Part shown: positions 1-9,113 of the stretch, one piece after another
Position numbering within the stretch: the first letter of the stretch is position 1
How the letters are laid out: every line of letters starts with the position of its first letter
Program-made: the position numbers and the translations under genes
The notes under the pieces: model-generated
The model's database searches: none
Told to the model about the DNA's origin: nothing
Seen by the model: the letters and a program-made list of their open reading frames with translations, nothing else
NCBI RefSeq assembly: GCF_011089895.1
Contig: NZ_JAANAT010000001.1
Location: 2,852,001-2,916,000, forward strand
Reading direction: 5' to 3'
DNA length: 64,000 bases
From: Mucilaginibacter inviolabilis
Lineage (GTDB): Bacteria; Bacteroidota; Bacteroidia; Sphingobacteriales; Sphingobacteriaceae

Positions 1-310
1 GCAAATATAGCACTTTATATGTTATATTATTTACATAACGATAAAGTTTGTATTTTAATACCAATACGATTATAAATTAAGAAGTGATACAGTAAAATTT
101 ATTTTTTATCGTTTTTTTCTTGTTGTAAAAATACACTCAAATTATTAACTCATATTCATCTTTTTGTTAACGCAATGTTTGGAACTTCTTCCCAATCAGC
201 TAATAGTTAACATAATACACACATCAGAACTACCTTCCCTCTCCATACTAAAAATGAACGACTACAAGTTAAGTTGCTTATAAACAATCTGATTATTAGC
301 TTAAATACAA
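1..310. other. Non-coding left edge
   Basis: AT-rich stretch with no reading frame that resembles a protein. The first bases (2-9) read CAAATATA, which on the minus strand is TATATTTG and fits the Bacteroidota -7 box TAnnTTTG. It could be the promoter of a gene lying left of the window, but no -33 TTTG is seen at the expected distance. Nothing else is recognised here. Confidence 0.4.
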
Positions 311-342
311 TAAAAAACGCAGGTTTACAATAAACCTGCGTT
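311..342 (-). terminator. Intrinsic terminator of the polysaccharide operon
   Basis: A perfect 12-bp inverted repeat (316-327 and 331-342, 3-nt loop) is followed on the minus strand by a run of six T (311-317). It sits about 65 bp past the stop of the last gene of the leftward polysaccharide cluster, so it is the natural end of that operon. Confidence 0.85.
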
Positions 343-406
343 CAAATACAATATGAAACGCTTAGATGGAAACCAAGGCATTAATTATCGAAATATTAAC
401 TTATAG

Positions 407-1363
407 TTAAGATACATTAATATAGTTATTTTCTTTAAACCATTTAATTGATCTTTCAATTCCTTCTTTAATAGACACCTTTGGTTCAAATCCTATTTCT
501 GCTTTTATTTTTGATATGTCACCATTGAGTATTTTTATATCTCCTGGCCAACTCTTACCTGTATAGGTAATAACAGGATTAATGTTTAGCGTTTCGGAAA
601 TTATTTCTATCAGTTGCTTAATGCTGATTGGATTTCCTCCTGATATGTTATAAACCTCGCCGTTTTTTTCAGAAAGCATTACATCATAAAACGCTTTTAC
701 AGTATCAGAAACATAGGCATAATCACGTATTTGTTCACCATCACCCAATACATCTAATTTGGTTTTATTGTTGTTTAGCTTTTTTATAAAATCATATAAA
801 ACGTAACGGGGTTGCCGCGGACCATAGGTATTAAAAATTCTGATTACATTACAATTTAACCCATATGTTCGATAATAGGCAACTGCCAGCTTTTCACCAT
901 ATAATTTCGTAAGCCCATAATTAGAAATTGGGTTCAATTGAGTATTTTCTACTACAGGAATGCTTTCGGGCACACCGTAAACAGCCGCAGTGCTGGCAAA
1001 AACAACTTTCTTTATATTATATTTAAGTGCCAGATTAAACACATTAAATGTACCCGCAGCATTACTATTAAAATCAACTGTCGGAAAATCATTACTGTAC
1101 GGTACGTTTCCGTTGGCGCCTATGTGAAAAATATAACTGATCTGATGATCTGAGAAAAATTTATCCAAAAATGCAAGATTACCCAAATCCCCATAAACAT
1201 ATTTGCATGATGGGTTAACGTTTAAGTTATTGCCATAATTTGACCCTGAAAGATTATCAAGTGAAATTATACTGGTGTACCCCTCATTAATTAAAAAGTC
1301 AACTATATGTGATCCTATAAATCCATTGCCACCGGTAACTAAAATCTGGTCCGTTTTATTCAT
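407..1363 (-). CDS. NAD-dependent epimerase/dehydratase (GalE-like)
   Basis: Extended short-chain dehydrogenase of 318 residues, probably acting on a nucleotide sugar in the cytoplasm to supply the polymer. The N-terminal Rossmann motif TGGNGFIG has its glycines at 11, 14 and 17. The catalytic Ser lies in ASTAAVYG near 124 and the YxxxK pair is Y149/K153. The IRIFNTYGPRQ segment is typical of UDP-glucose 4-epimerase and UDP-glucuronate-type enzymes. It is the last gene of the leftward operon, and its ATG overlaps the stop of the preceding glycosyltransferase by 4 bp. The family is clear. The exact sugar substrate cannot be read from sequence; UDP-GlcNAc, UDP-Glc and UDP-GlcA are all possible. 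Confidence 0.85.
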   Translation of the reverse strand: MNKTDQILVTGGNGFIGSHIVDFLINEGYTSIISLDNLSGSNYGNNLNVNPSCKYVYGDLGNLAFLDKFFSDHQISYIFHIGANGNVPYSNDFPTVDFNSNAAGTFNVFNLALKYNIKKVVFASTAAVYGVPESIPVVENTQLNPISNYGLTKLYGEKLAVAYYRTYGLNCNVIRIFNTYGPRQPRYVLYDFIKKLNNNKTKLDVLGDGEQIRDYAYVSDTVKAFYDVMLSEKNGEVYNISGGNPISIKQLIEIISETLNINPVITYTGKSWPGDIKILNGDISKIKAEIGFEPKVSIKEGIERSIKWFKENNYINVS

Positions 1364-2421
1364 TGTAATATATTAAGGTATTTTATACTATTTAGGTGCA
1401 AATCAAATTCACCTTTAATTTGCATACATTTATCAGAGTAAGTTTTATAATCTGACTCAATTTGATTAATTTTTTTGGCAAGGGCGTCAATATTAGGTTC
1501 GGCCACTTCACCAATTTCTTCCTCCTTTACAAAATATTGCGTGCCGTTGCCTGCATAGTTAGTTGTGAGCGTAGGAATACCGTATGCCATGGCCTCAATT
1601 ACCACCTTGGGCAAACCTTCTCTTTCGGAAGGCAATAACAAAAGCCGGGCTTGCTGAAACACTTTATCTTTTTCCTCTCCATTTACAAGGCCATGAAAAA
1701 CCACATAATCATTTGATCCGTACTGTTGGTTAAGATTATTGTATAAATTACCTGAACCCATAATGTGCAAGCTTCTCTTTGCACCAAACTGCTGATTGTA
1801 ATTTAACACGGCTTCAATAGCATGTTCTGGGTGTTTATGTTCTTCCAACCGCCCTAAAAATATATAATTTTCTTTTTTTAAGGATTGCGCCAAAGAAGTA
1901 TCTACCAGACTAGGTATAACATGCAGGTTGTTTTCACGGTATTGCTTAACGCACGATTTAACATGTTTGCTAATACAAACAACAGCATCTGTTGCGTTTA
2001 ATATCTGACTATTGATAAAACGCCATAATTTTGAATTACGATGCTCAACAAAGTCAACTATGGTTTTACTTCTTTTTTTATAGAACCATTTATAAAATAA
2101 AGAAGGAAGCATAGGAAACTGGTTAAAAATTATCGCATCCCAATCACCTTTAAAATGACGATGGAGTTTAAAAGAAAACTTAACAATGGTACCTACATCA
2201 CGCCCGAATCGCCCGTTTTTGTAATAATTTGCATTACTTATTATACGGCTGTATTTTACTCCATTAATATATTCCTGAACTGGTGAGTTCCCGATATGAT
2301 CAATTGCAGCAATTTCAACTTCATTGCCCGATTTAACCCATTCTTCTGCTAATTCTTTAAATCTTACTTGCTGGCCGCCTAATTGAGGATAGCAAAGTTC
2401 ATCCACAATTAATATTTTCAT
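1360..2421 (-). CDS. Glycosyltransferase family 4 protein
   Basis: GT-B fold transferase of about 353 residues. The N-terminal domain starts MKILIVDELCYPQLGGQQ, with the acceptor-side glycine-rich loop. The C-terminal domain shows the FLGRLEEHKHPEHAIEA strand and the EREGLPKVVIEAMAYGIPT nucleotide-sugar-binding motif (E-x7-E). An in-frame start exists at 2478, but the ATG at 2421 is preferred because it places the canonical first beta strand at the N-terminus. It overlaps the epimerase start by 4 bp, so translation is probably coupled. It likely adds one sugar of the repeat unit at the inner membrane face; donor and acceptor are unknown. Confidence 0.85.
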   Translation of the reverse strand: MKILIVDELCYPQLGGQQVRFKELAEEWVKSGNEVEIAAIDHIGNSPVQEYINGVKYSRIISNANYYKNGRFGRDVGTIVKFSFKLHRHFKGDWDAIIFNQFPMLPSLFYKWFYKKRSKTIVDFVEHRNSKLWRFINSQILNATDAVVCISKHVKSCVKQYRENNLHVIPSLVDTSLAQSLKKENYIFLGRLEEHKHPEHAIEAVLNYNQQFGAKRSLHIMGSGNLYNNLNQQYGSNDYVVFHGLVNGEEKDKVFQQARLLLLPSEREGLPKVVIEAMAYGIPTLTTNYAGNGTQYFVKEEEIGEVAEPNIDALAKKINQIESDYKTYSDKCMQIKGEFDLHLNSIKYLNILQ

Positions 2422-2709
2422 ATGGTGGTATTGATTTTTAGTTGAGTATTTGTGTACACTGTTTTTTTTAAGATACAAGTACCTGATAAAACAATCTGCA
2501 TATTGTATCCTGAAATATCTAACAGTTTCATTCTTTCAAGTATGTATATATGTTCATCCTGATAAATGCACATTCTTGTGAGAACATTTTCTAAGTTCTT
2601 TATAATAGTGAGTAATTTGTTATTTAAACAACTTTCAATACTTAATATAAATATAATCTGGTGAGTCCTATTTCTTGTGTAACTGAGGTCACCATTTATC
2701 TATCAATAA

Positions 2710-3696
2710 TTACAGCGTTTTCCTGTCGACCAAATAATTTAAAACATAATCTTTGACACCTTCTTCAAGAGAAAAGAACTTGTTTTTATATCCTTCTCCC
2801 AGTAACTTATTCATATTAGCCTCTGTAAAATATTGGTATTTATCGCGAATGTCTTCTGGCATATCAATAAAGTTTATATCGGGAGTTTTATTTAAGGCTG
2901 TATAAATTGAATTAACTAAATCCAAAAAGCTTTGAGCTTTACCTGTACCCAGGTTATACAAACCAGCACTTAATTTATTCTCCATCATCCACATAATTAC
3001 AAACAGGATATCTTTCACATATATAAAATCCCGTAATTGCTGACCATCCTTAAATTCTTTTTTATGACTGCGAAACAACTTAACACTTCCCTGGTCCTTA
3101 ATTTGATTATAGGAATGAAAAATAACACTTGCCATGCGGCCTTTATGATACTCGCCTGGCCCATAAACATTAAAAAATTTTAACCCAGCCCAAAAAACTG
3201 GCGACTGCTCTTGCTTTAATGCCCATTTATCAAATTCATTTTTACTTATGCCATATGGATTTAATGGCTTAAGATCTTCAACAATATCATTCCTATCATC
3301 ATAACCCAGCTCTCCCGAACCATAAGTTGCTGCAGAAGAAGCATAAATAAGCGGTACTTGGGCTTTTACGCAATAATTCCACACGTCTTTTGAGTACTCC
3401 AAATTTAATTCCTGATGGATGGTATAATCAAACTCTGTAGTATCAGTACGTGCGCCCAGGTGAATAAAAAATGAAATCTTTATTTGAGTTTCCTTTAACC
3501 AATCAAAGAGTTTGTCTCTTTCAATGCAATGGGTATAGTGAATTGATTGCCAATTATATTCTTTACCAGGCACAGAAAAGTCATCAACAATAATTAAATT
3601 ATTGAATCCTGAATAGTTTAAATGTCTTGCCATGCAGCTACCTATAAAGCCTGCTGCACCTGTGATTATAATTGCATCGTTTTTTTGAATTGACAT
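2710..3696 (-). CDS. hldD: ADP-L-glycero-D-manno-heptose 6-epimerase
   Basis: Converts ADP-D-glycero-D-manno-heptose to the L-glycero form, the last step of ADP-heptose synthesis. It has 328 residues, close to the family length of about 310. The Rossmann motif ITGAAGFIG has glycines at 13, 16 and 19, and the YxxxK pair is Y148/K152. The segments HLGARTDTTE and KGRMASVIFH are characteristic of HldD rather than of GalE. It lies 16 bp after the heptose-7-phosphate kinase gene on the same strand. A gap of about 290 bp separates it from the downstream GT4 gene, so that gene may have its own promoter. Confidence 0.93.
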   Translation of the reverse strand: MSIQKNDAIIITGAAGFIGSCMARHLNYSGFNNLIIVDDFSVPGKEYNWQSIHYTHCIERDKLFDWLKETQIKISFFIHLGARTDTTEFDYTIHQELNLEYSKDVWNYCVKAQVPLIYASSAATYGSGELGYDDRNDIVEDLKPLNPYGISKNEFDKWALKQEQSPVFWAGLKFFNVYGPGEYHKGRMASVIFHSYNQIKDQGSVKLFRSHKKEFKDGQQLRDFIYVKDILFVIMWMMENKLSAGLYNLGTGKAQSFLDLVNSIYTALNKTPDINFIDMPEDIRDKYQYFTEANMNKLLGEGYKNKFFSLEEGVKDYVLNYLVDRKTL

Positions 3697-3712
3697 TATT
3701 TATTTAATAAAA

Positions 3713-4663
3713 TTATCTAAAGCTGTTTATTTCTTCTAAGGTGGCTGTAGCACTCCCTATTTTGGCAACCACTACTGCTGCCGCATGATTGGAAAACTCA
3801 CAGGCATCGCTAATTGTCATTTTGTTTGCTAATGCAAACGCCAATGATGCGATTACAGTATCTCCGGCTCCTGTAACATCAAAAACCTCCAATGCTTTTG
3901 TTGGAATTTTTTCTAAATTGTTATTATGATAAATGGCCATTCCCTCTTCAGAAAGTGTAACCACTACTGTTTGGCAATTGGTCTTTTCAACAATTATTTC
4001 GCAGGCCTCTTTTAACGTTTTGTCATCTGTGATCTCTATCCCCGACGCAATAGAGGCCTCTTTTTTATTGGGTTTAAGGATATCGATATTGTTGTATTTT
4101 TGCAAACTCTTGTCCTTTGTATCAACAATTGTTGTAACGTTATGCAATTTGCATAAATCAATGGTCTCTTTAACAAGATGCTCACTTAAAACCCCTTTAC
4201 AATAATCCGAAAAAATAAGCACGCTAATATCAGGCAAAATCTCTTTTAGCACACTGATCATTTTGTTAGATGTAGCTACATCAATATCATTCTTGTTTTC
4301 TCTGTCCAGCCGTATAAGTTGGTGCTTATTTGCCAATACCCTGGTTTTTATAGTTGTTTGACGATGATTATCATTAATTAACTGATAAAAGGATGGGTTT
4401 GCATTCTCTACTTCTTTTTGAACGATTTGAGCTCCATCATCATTACCACATACAGCAATAAAATAAGCAGGACACCCTAAGGCGATTAAGTTTTTGAGTA
4501 CATTACCTGATCCACCAAGTGTATAAGTTTCATTTTTGATATCCACCACCTGAACCGGCGCTTCAGGTGATATCCGATCACAATTACCAAACAAATAATG
4601 ATCGAGCATAACATCTCCTATAACTGCAATTTTATTATTTGACGAATCTGGAAAAGAATACAT
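3713..4663 (-). CDS. hldA: D-glycero-beta-D-manno-heptose-7-phosphate kinase (HldE domain 1)
   Basis: PfkB-family kinase that phosphorylates heptose 7-phosphate at C1. Its 316 residues match the N-terminal kinase domain of E. coli HldE only; the adenylyltransferase half is a separate gene at 16549. Visible motifs are the N-terminal IGDVMLDHYLFG typical of RfaE kinases, LGGSGNVLKNLIALG (about 49-63), KPNKKEA (197-203) and the C-terminal DVTGAGD with the catalytic base D268. It is co-directional with hldD (16 bp) and the heptosyltransferase (about 43 bp), forming a heptose block inside the polysaccharide operon. Confidence 0.92.
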   Translation of the reverse strand: MYSFPDSSNNKIAVIGDVMLDHYLFGNCDRISPEAPVQVVDIKNETYTLGGSGNVLKNLIALGCPAYFIAVCGNDDGAQIVQKEVENANPSFYQLINDNHRQTTIKTRVLANKHQLIRLDRENKNDIDVATSNKMISVLKEILPDISVLIFSDYCKGVLSEHLVKETIDLCKLHNVTTIVDTKDKSLQKYNNIDILKPNKKEASIASGIEITDDKTLKEACEIIVEKTNCQTVVVTLSEEGMAIYHNNNLEKIPTKALEVFDVTGAGDTVIASLAFALANKMTISDACEFSNHAAAVVVAKIGSATATLEEINSFR

Positions 4664-4706
4664 AAAGGATTTTTTTATTAACTATTTAATAATTAAGATG
4701 AACCTA

Positions 4707-5738
4707 TTAGTTAACTGCAATGTTAGATATAATTTCAATAACTGATGTAGGATCTATTAACTGCATGCAAATATTGGACTGGCATTGCGTGCTAAAGTAC
4801 TTGCCATAATAACATGGACTGCATAACAATCCACTCCCGCTCCACACCATTTTTACCTTATTAAAATTTTTCCCATAACTAAATTCATGTGGGTTAGTAG
4901 GGCCAAATAAGGCTATCACGTGAGGGCTATTTGCAAAAACAGCCAAATGATACGGGCCACTATCATGTGTTACAACAAACTCAGCATTTCTCATTAAAGC
5001 AATTACCTCAACGAGCAATAATTTTCCAACTAAATTAACAATGTCTAAATGCTTAAAATGTTCAACTACCCAAGTATCTGATGGCCCTCCGGATAGTATT
5101 ACCTGATAATTATTTTTCAATAAGATTTCGGTTAGCTTAACATAGTTTTCAACGGGCCATCTACGAAGCTCTTGTTCATATAAAGCATTTTTGGCGCCTC
5201 CTGGTGCAATTATCACCCTGCGCTGATCTGCCTTTAGTTCATTTGCGATGACATCCGGCAGTTTTAACTTATCGATTCTGTCTTCCGGAAATTGAATGTA
5301 GCCATTAAAACTGTTATCAGATTGCAAAAACAACCTCACATGTTCAAAAGGCCTTGATCGTCCGGGAATTAATGCAGGCCTATCATCATTACGAGTTAAA
5401 AACAATTTATTGGTTGATCGCACCAATGCACTTATCAACTTATACCGTCTATCAGGATGATAGTTTATCAAAAAATCATATTTTTTAAAAGCCAACTTAT
5501 TTTGTATAACAGCAAGTTCTTTAATAGCTTTTAATTTACTGCCTGAAAACAGTTTGCTTTCATTAATGGATATTACTTCGTTTATAGAAGGTATCGATGA
5601 TAAAATAGGCTTAACAATTTCGCCACAAACCCAGGTGATATGCGAATCGGGATGTTGCCGTTTAATCTCTGTTAATATCGGTAAAGTCATGATTACATCA
5701 CCTATTGCACCAATCTTAACAATCAATATTCTAGTCAT
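4707..5738 (-). CDS. Glycosyltransferase family 9, ADP-heptose:LPS heptosyltransferase-like
   Basis: Likely transfers heptose from ADP-heptose to a lipid A-core or polymer acceptor on the cytoplasmic face. It has 343 residues in two Rossmann-like halves. The N-terminus has KIGAIGDVIMTLPIL, the GT9 signature glycine loop. The C-terminal half has the HDSGPYHLA and ALFGPTNPHEF motifs that bind the donor, and a CSPC cysteine pair near the end as in many GT9 enzymes. It directly follows the GT2 gene at 5772 and precedes hldA, so donor synthesis and use are encoded together. Whether it is WaaC-like, WaaF-like or polymer-specific cannot be told. Confidence 0.88.
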   Translation of the reverse strand: MTRILIVKIGAIGDVIMTLPILTEIKRQHPDSHITWVCGEIVKPILSSIPSINEVISINESKLFSGSKLKAIKELAVIQNKLAFKKYDFLINYHPDRRYKLISALVRSTNKLFLTRNDDRPALIPGRSRPFEHVRLFLQSDNSFNGYIQFPEDRIDKLKLPDVIANELKADQRRVIIAPGGAKNALYEQELRRWPVENYVKLTEILLKNNYQVILSGGPSDTWVVEHFKHLDIVNLVGKLLLVEVIALMRNAEFVVTHDSGPYHLAVFANSPHVIALFGPTNPHEFSYGKNFNKVKMVWSGSGLLCSPCYYGKYFSTQCQSNICMQLIDPTSVIEIISNIAVN

Positions 5739-5771
5739 ATATAAATTACTTCGGTATTATATCAAATATTA

Positions 5772-6764
5772 TTAAACCTGGTACCCTAATAAAATTTTAG
5801 GTACTACAGTAATAGCTTTTATAAATATGGAAAATTTCCCTTTTAACAGCCTTTTAATTAATCCGTAAGTAACCCCTATCATAACAGAAAACATACAAAC
5901 AGGATACCATTTTTTAGTAAAACGAACTCTATTGATCAATGTATAATAGCCACTTATATCTCTGTTGTTCTTTTTATTGGATTTAACTGCAGTTGAGGCT
6001 CCTTCTTTATGATATATTATAGCACTTGTCTGTATGCCAAGCTTGTATCCCCGCTGTTTTATTTTTAATGACCAATCAAGATCTTCAAAATACAAAAAAT
6101 AGCTCTCATCCATTAAACCAACATTAACGGCTATTTTTAGAGGAATAAATACGGAGGCTCCAACCAGATAGTTTGTTTCCTTAACAACGTATTGATCATA
6201 TTGTCCGTGATCTTCCTCATTTTCACCAATATGTGAGCCTCTACCTATCCATTTATTATAATCTCCAATAATTGCCTGTAATTTAGATTGATCGTGATAA
6301 AAACGCATTTTACTACTTATAACGTAATCCTCTGTACCTGGCCTGGTATAAAAATTCAATAGCTCAACAATACTATTACTATCAATTACGGTGTCATTAT
6401 TCAAAATCCAGATATACGATGAATCTATCCCATTTTTGAATATATATTTGAGCGCGACGTTGTTTGCTGCAGAAAAGCCACGATTAACTGCTTTTACTAA
6501 TACTAGTTGTTCTTCATATATATTCGATGCTGTAGCACATGCTATTTCATCAGTTTCAATGTATTTTAAGTTAGTACCTGATATTCGTTCAGTATTATAG
6601 TTCGAAACCCACTTTAAAATGCTGTTATTTGATTCATCCGTTGGCGAGTTATCTACAATTATAAGCTGAAAGTCTTTATATTTATTCTTAAAAATGCTTT
6701 CCAAACATTCAATTGTATCTGAATAATTTTTATAGTTAACAAGAATTATAAATACTTTATACAT
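5772..6764 (-). CDS. Glycosyltransferase family 2 protein
   Basis: GT-A fold transferase of 330 residues. The N-terminal nucleotide-binding strand ILVNYKNYSDTIECLESI is followed by WILNNDTVID (the DxD-like metal site) and YFLYFEDLDWSLKIKQRGY (the ED acceptor/catalytic motif seen in rhamnosyltransferase-type GT2). The last 50 residues are basic and hydrophobic, suggesting membrane association. It sits between the polymerase-like gene and the heptosyltransferase. It probably adds a sugar to the lipid-linked repeat unit; the donor is unknown. Confidence 0.85.
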   Translation of the reverse strand: MYKVFIILVNYKNYSDTIECLESIFKNKYKDFQLIIVDNSPTDESNNSILKWVSNYNTERISGTNLKYIETDEIACATASNIYEEQLVLVKAVNRGFSAANNVALKYIFKNGIDSSYIWILNNDTVIDSNSIVELLNFYTRPGTEDYVISSKMRFYHDQSKLQAIIGDYNKWIGRGSHIGENEEDHGQYDQYVVKETNYLVGASVFIPLKIAVNVGLMDESYFLYFEDLDWSLKIKQRGYKLGIQTSAIIYHKEGASTAVKSNKKNNRDISGYYTLINRVRFTKKWYPVCMFSVMIGVTYGLIKRLLKGKFSIFIKAITVVPKILLGYQV

Positions 6765-6840
6765 AAATTGACGATATCCTTAAGAACCTAACACGTTAAG
6801 TTCTCTTTTTATAAGTTTATTTATTCCTACAATTATATCT

Positions 6841-8058
6841 TTATTTCCCTACAGCCTGGTTATCATAAAACTCCTTTGTTTTATCCTGAGCTTTATAAAA
6901 ATTATTCATAATCCGACGATCTTCAGCATCATCAATTAATAAATAATTATTATATGGAAAATATGTTAAATAAGAAGCTTCATACTGAAGTGGTGAGACA
7001 AATTTGATGCATGCAATTCCTAACAGACATGTGTTATAAAATATACGGTTAAATTTACTATAGCATTGCGACATTATGGCTAATATAAAAGCTGATTCGA
7101 CGGTAAAGTAATAAGCAAATCTACCATTAATCTCCTCTACCTGCGAAAAAAATATAACCACAAAGATATATGCAATGAACATCATAAATAAGTTGTTATA
7201 CTTCTTATCCTCCTTAACCATCTCATCATAGAATAACCACATGGAAAACAACATGAAGATATTAGTAAGTGCCAGGAAATTAAAATGTACATTAGTAGGA
7301 AACAATTCTATATATGATAGAAATTTCTCAATAAAAAAACTTGATGAGGTAGGTATCAGTAACAAGATCCGGCTTATTGTGCTTAAAATTTTAAATGGGA
7401 CTATAAAATTTAAAATATACAAAAACGATGTAAGGAGAACCAATCTTCTTGAAAAACGCAGTTTAAATATACCATATATGGGTATAAATATTAGTGCGCT
7501 GTTATGGAAAAGCGAGGCTGCCAGACAAATTAAAAGGTATTTGAAAAATGATTTATTTATTTGCGGTATAGCAAACAGTAAAGTGTAAAATGCTAAGCTT
7601 TGCCTTAAAATATCAAACTCCCTGAAAATGTTAATTGAATATAGAATCAACATGAACATGTACCGATAATCAGGAATATACCGCTTAATAAATTTTGTTA
7701 AACAAAAAAGATTATAAGCAGATATAATTGCTACAAAACCAGGGAAGCCTATACCTATAGTTTTAATAATAAGGCAAAGCCATTTATATCCTATCTCAAA
7801 TGGTGCATCAGAAAATATCGGGGAATTATCAGGACCGGATAATACCTGTCCAAGGCTTTCTGTATGATCCATAAATTCATTATACTGAAACCAGTCAAGC
7901 CCAACTTTATAACGAAAACCTATAAAAATAAAAGTTACAACAATGGTTGGTATCCACAATAACTTTAATACATAATTAACATATTCTTCTTTGAATTTTG
8001 CAGACTCAAAAAAGGCCAATATAGCCAAAGGGACAAAGAAAAGAAGATATCCTGTCAT
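6841..8058 (-). CDS. EpsG/Wzy-like polysaccharide polymerase
   Basis: Polytopic membrane protein of 405 residues, with about ten hydrophobic segments from the N-terminal GYLLFFVPLAILAFF onward. The early segment FIGFRYKVGLDWFQYNEFM contains the R-x-x-x-G-x-D-W/Y-x-x-Y signature of the EpsG family. It overlaps the start of the upstream glycosyltransferase stop by 4 bp. As the only polymerase-like gene in a locus with Wzx, Wzz and Wza homologues, it is the best candidate for joining repeat units at the periplasmic face. Wzy proteins diverge strongly, so the role rests on the EpsG-like motif and context. Confidence 0.78.
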   Translation of the reverse strand: MTGYLLFFVPLAILAFFESAKFKEEYVNYVLKLLWIPTIVVTFIFIGFRYKVGLDWFQYNEFMDHTESLGQVLSGPDNSPIFSDAPFEIGYKWLCLIIKTIGIGFPGFVAIISAYNLFCLTKFIKRYIPDYRYMFMLILYSINIFREFDILRQSLAFYTLLFAIPQINKSFFKYLLICLAASLFHNSALIFIPIYGIFKLRFSRRLVLLTSFLYILNFIVPFKILSTISRILLLIPTSSSFFIEKFLSYIELFPTNVHFNFLALTNIFMLFSMWLFYDEMVKEDKKYNNLFMMFIAYIFVVIFFSQVEEINGRFAYYFTVESAFILAIMSQCYSKFNRIFYNTCLLGIACIKFVSPLQYEASYLTYFPYNNYLLIDDAEDRRIMNNFYKAQDKTKEFYDNQAVGK

Positions 8059-9113
8059 AATAGCATCTCAAATATTTCGTCGAATATTTTTTGAGGATCG
8101 TAATTTTCAATAATGAATTTAGCTATATTAAGATTGATTTCACTTTTAACCGGAAGCAGTTTGTCTGAAAAATCTTCATAATTCAGATACTCATATTTCA
8201 GTTTCATAAAATCACCGATCTCAGCCGACTTTACAATTGGCGTTACTCCATAACATAAATATTCAATAAGCTTGGTAGGGTTTGCCACCCTGTTTACTAC
8301 AACATCATCCCTGAGTATAAAACCATAATGCGCTTTGTTGTAATATTGCGCAAGCTCATTAGGGTGTACGCTTTTTACTGAAATTTTATCAGCGTTAATA
8401 TTTAAATTCTTAATTTGTTCATTAAACACTTCCGGCTCGCCTGTTAATATCAAATAATTAATGTTTTCTGATAAATTATTTTTAATAACATTGAGCATCA
8501 ATTCAATATTTTGCCATTTTTGAGTATTGCCGCTATATATAACATTTATTTTTCCATTATTTTCAATTGCTGTATTATTATCTACAACCAAATTAGCTGG
8601 TACGATATAGAATATCTTGTAGGCGCCATGCCATCCTGGATATTTCTTTTTATAATAATCAGCCATGCTTTCAGTTACAAATATCATTAATGACATTTTT
8701 CTGAAAGCAACTTTTTCCACTAACGAATATAAGCCTGCCCTAAAATTCCTACCCACACTTACTAACTCTTCAGGAACAACGCCATGTACATCCAAAATAG
8801 TCTTCTTTCTAAACAACAAAAACCATGGAAATATCCTGATAACATTATATATGGAATGAAAATATATAACGTCAGCTTTAGAAATACATTTTAAAATGAA
8901 AAAAAAGTGAAAAATAACATTTATATCATAACTCTTTACGTTGTCACGCTGATGAGTTACTTTCTTTTTAAAAAACTTATGAATTTTTATATTTAAATAA
9001 ATCCTATCAAAATTTGATAAATTATCATCAACAGATTTTACACGCTGTATCATTCCATCTTTTATATTTTCTTCATTATAATAAGAGGAAATAACCAAAA
9101 TTTGAGCTTTCAT
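8055..9113 (-). CDS. Glycosyltransferase (GT4-like)
   Basis: Probable GT-B glycosyltransferase of 352 residues. The N-terminal half contains ADVIYFHSIYNVIRI and KKTILDVHGVVPEE, the usual donor-domain strands of capsule GT4 enzymes. The C-terminal half has VIYSGNTQKWQNIELM and the NPTKLIEYLCYGVTPIV motif around the binding-site glutamate. The ends overlap both neighbours by 4 bp, so it is part of a tightly packed translational unit with wecB and the polymerase-like gene. Base composition is more AT-rich than neighbouring housekeeping genes, as is usual for O-antigen or capsule genes. The sugar it transfers is not known. Confidence 0.78.
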   Translation of the reverse strand: MKAQILVISSYYNEENIKDGMIQRVKSVDDNLSNFDRIYLNIKIHKFFKKKVTHQRDNVKSYDINVIFHFFFILKCISKADVIYFHSIYNVIRIFPWFLLFRKKTILDVHGVVPEELVSVGRNFRAGLYSLVEKVAFRKMSLMIFVTESMADYYKKKYPGWHGAYKIFYIVPANLVVDNNTAIENNGKINVIYSGNTQKWQNIELMLNVIKNNLSENINYLILTGEPEVFNEQIKNLNINADKISVKSVHPNELAQYYNKAHYGFILRDDVVVNRVANPTKLIEYLCYGVTPIVKSAEIGDFMKLKYEYLNYEDFSDKLLPVKSEINLNIAKFIIENYDPQKIFDEIFEMLL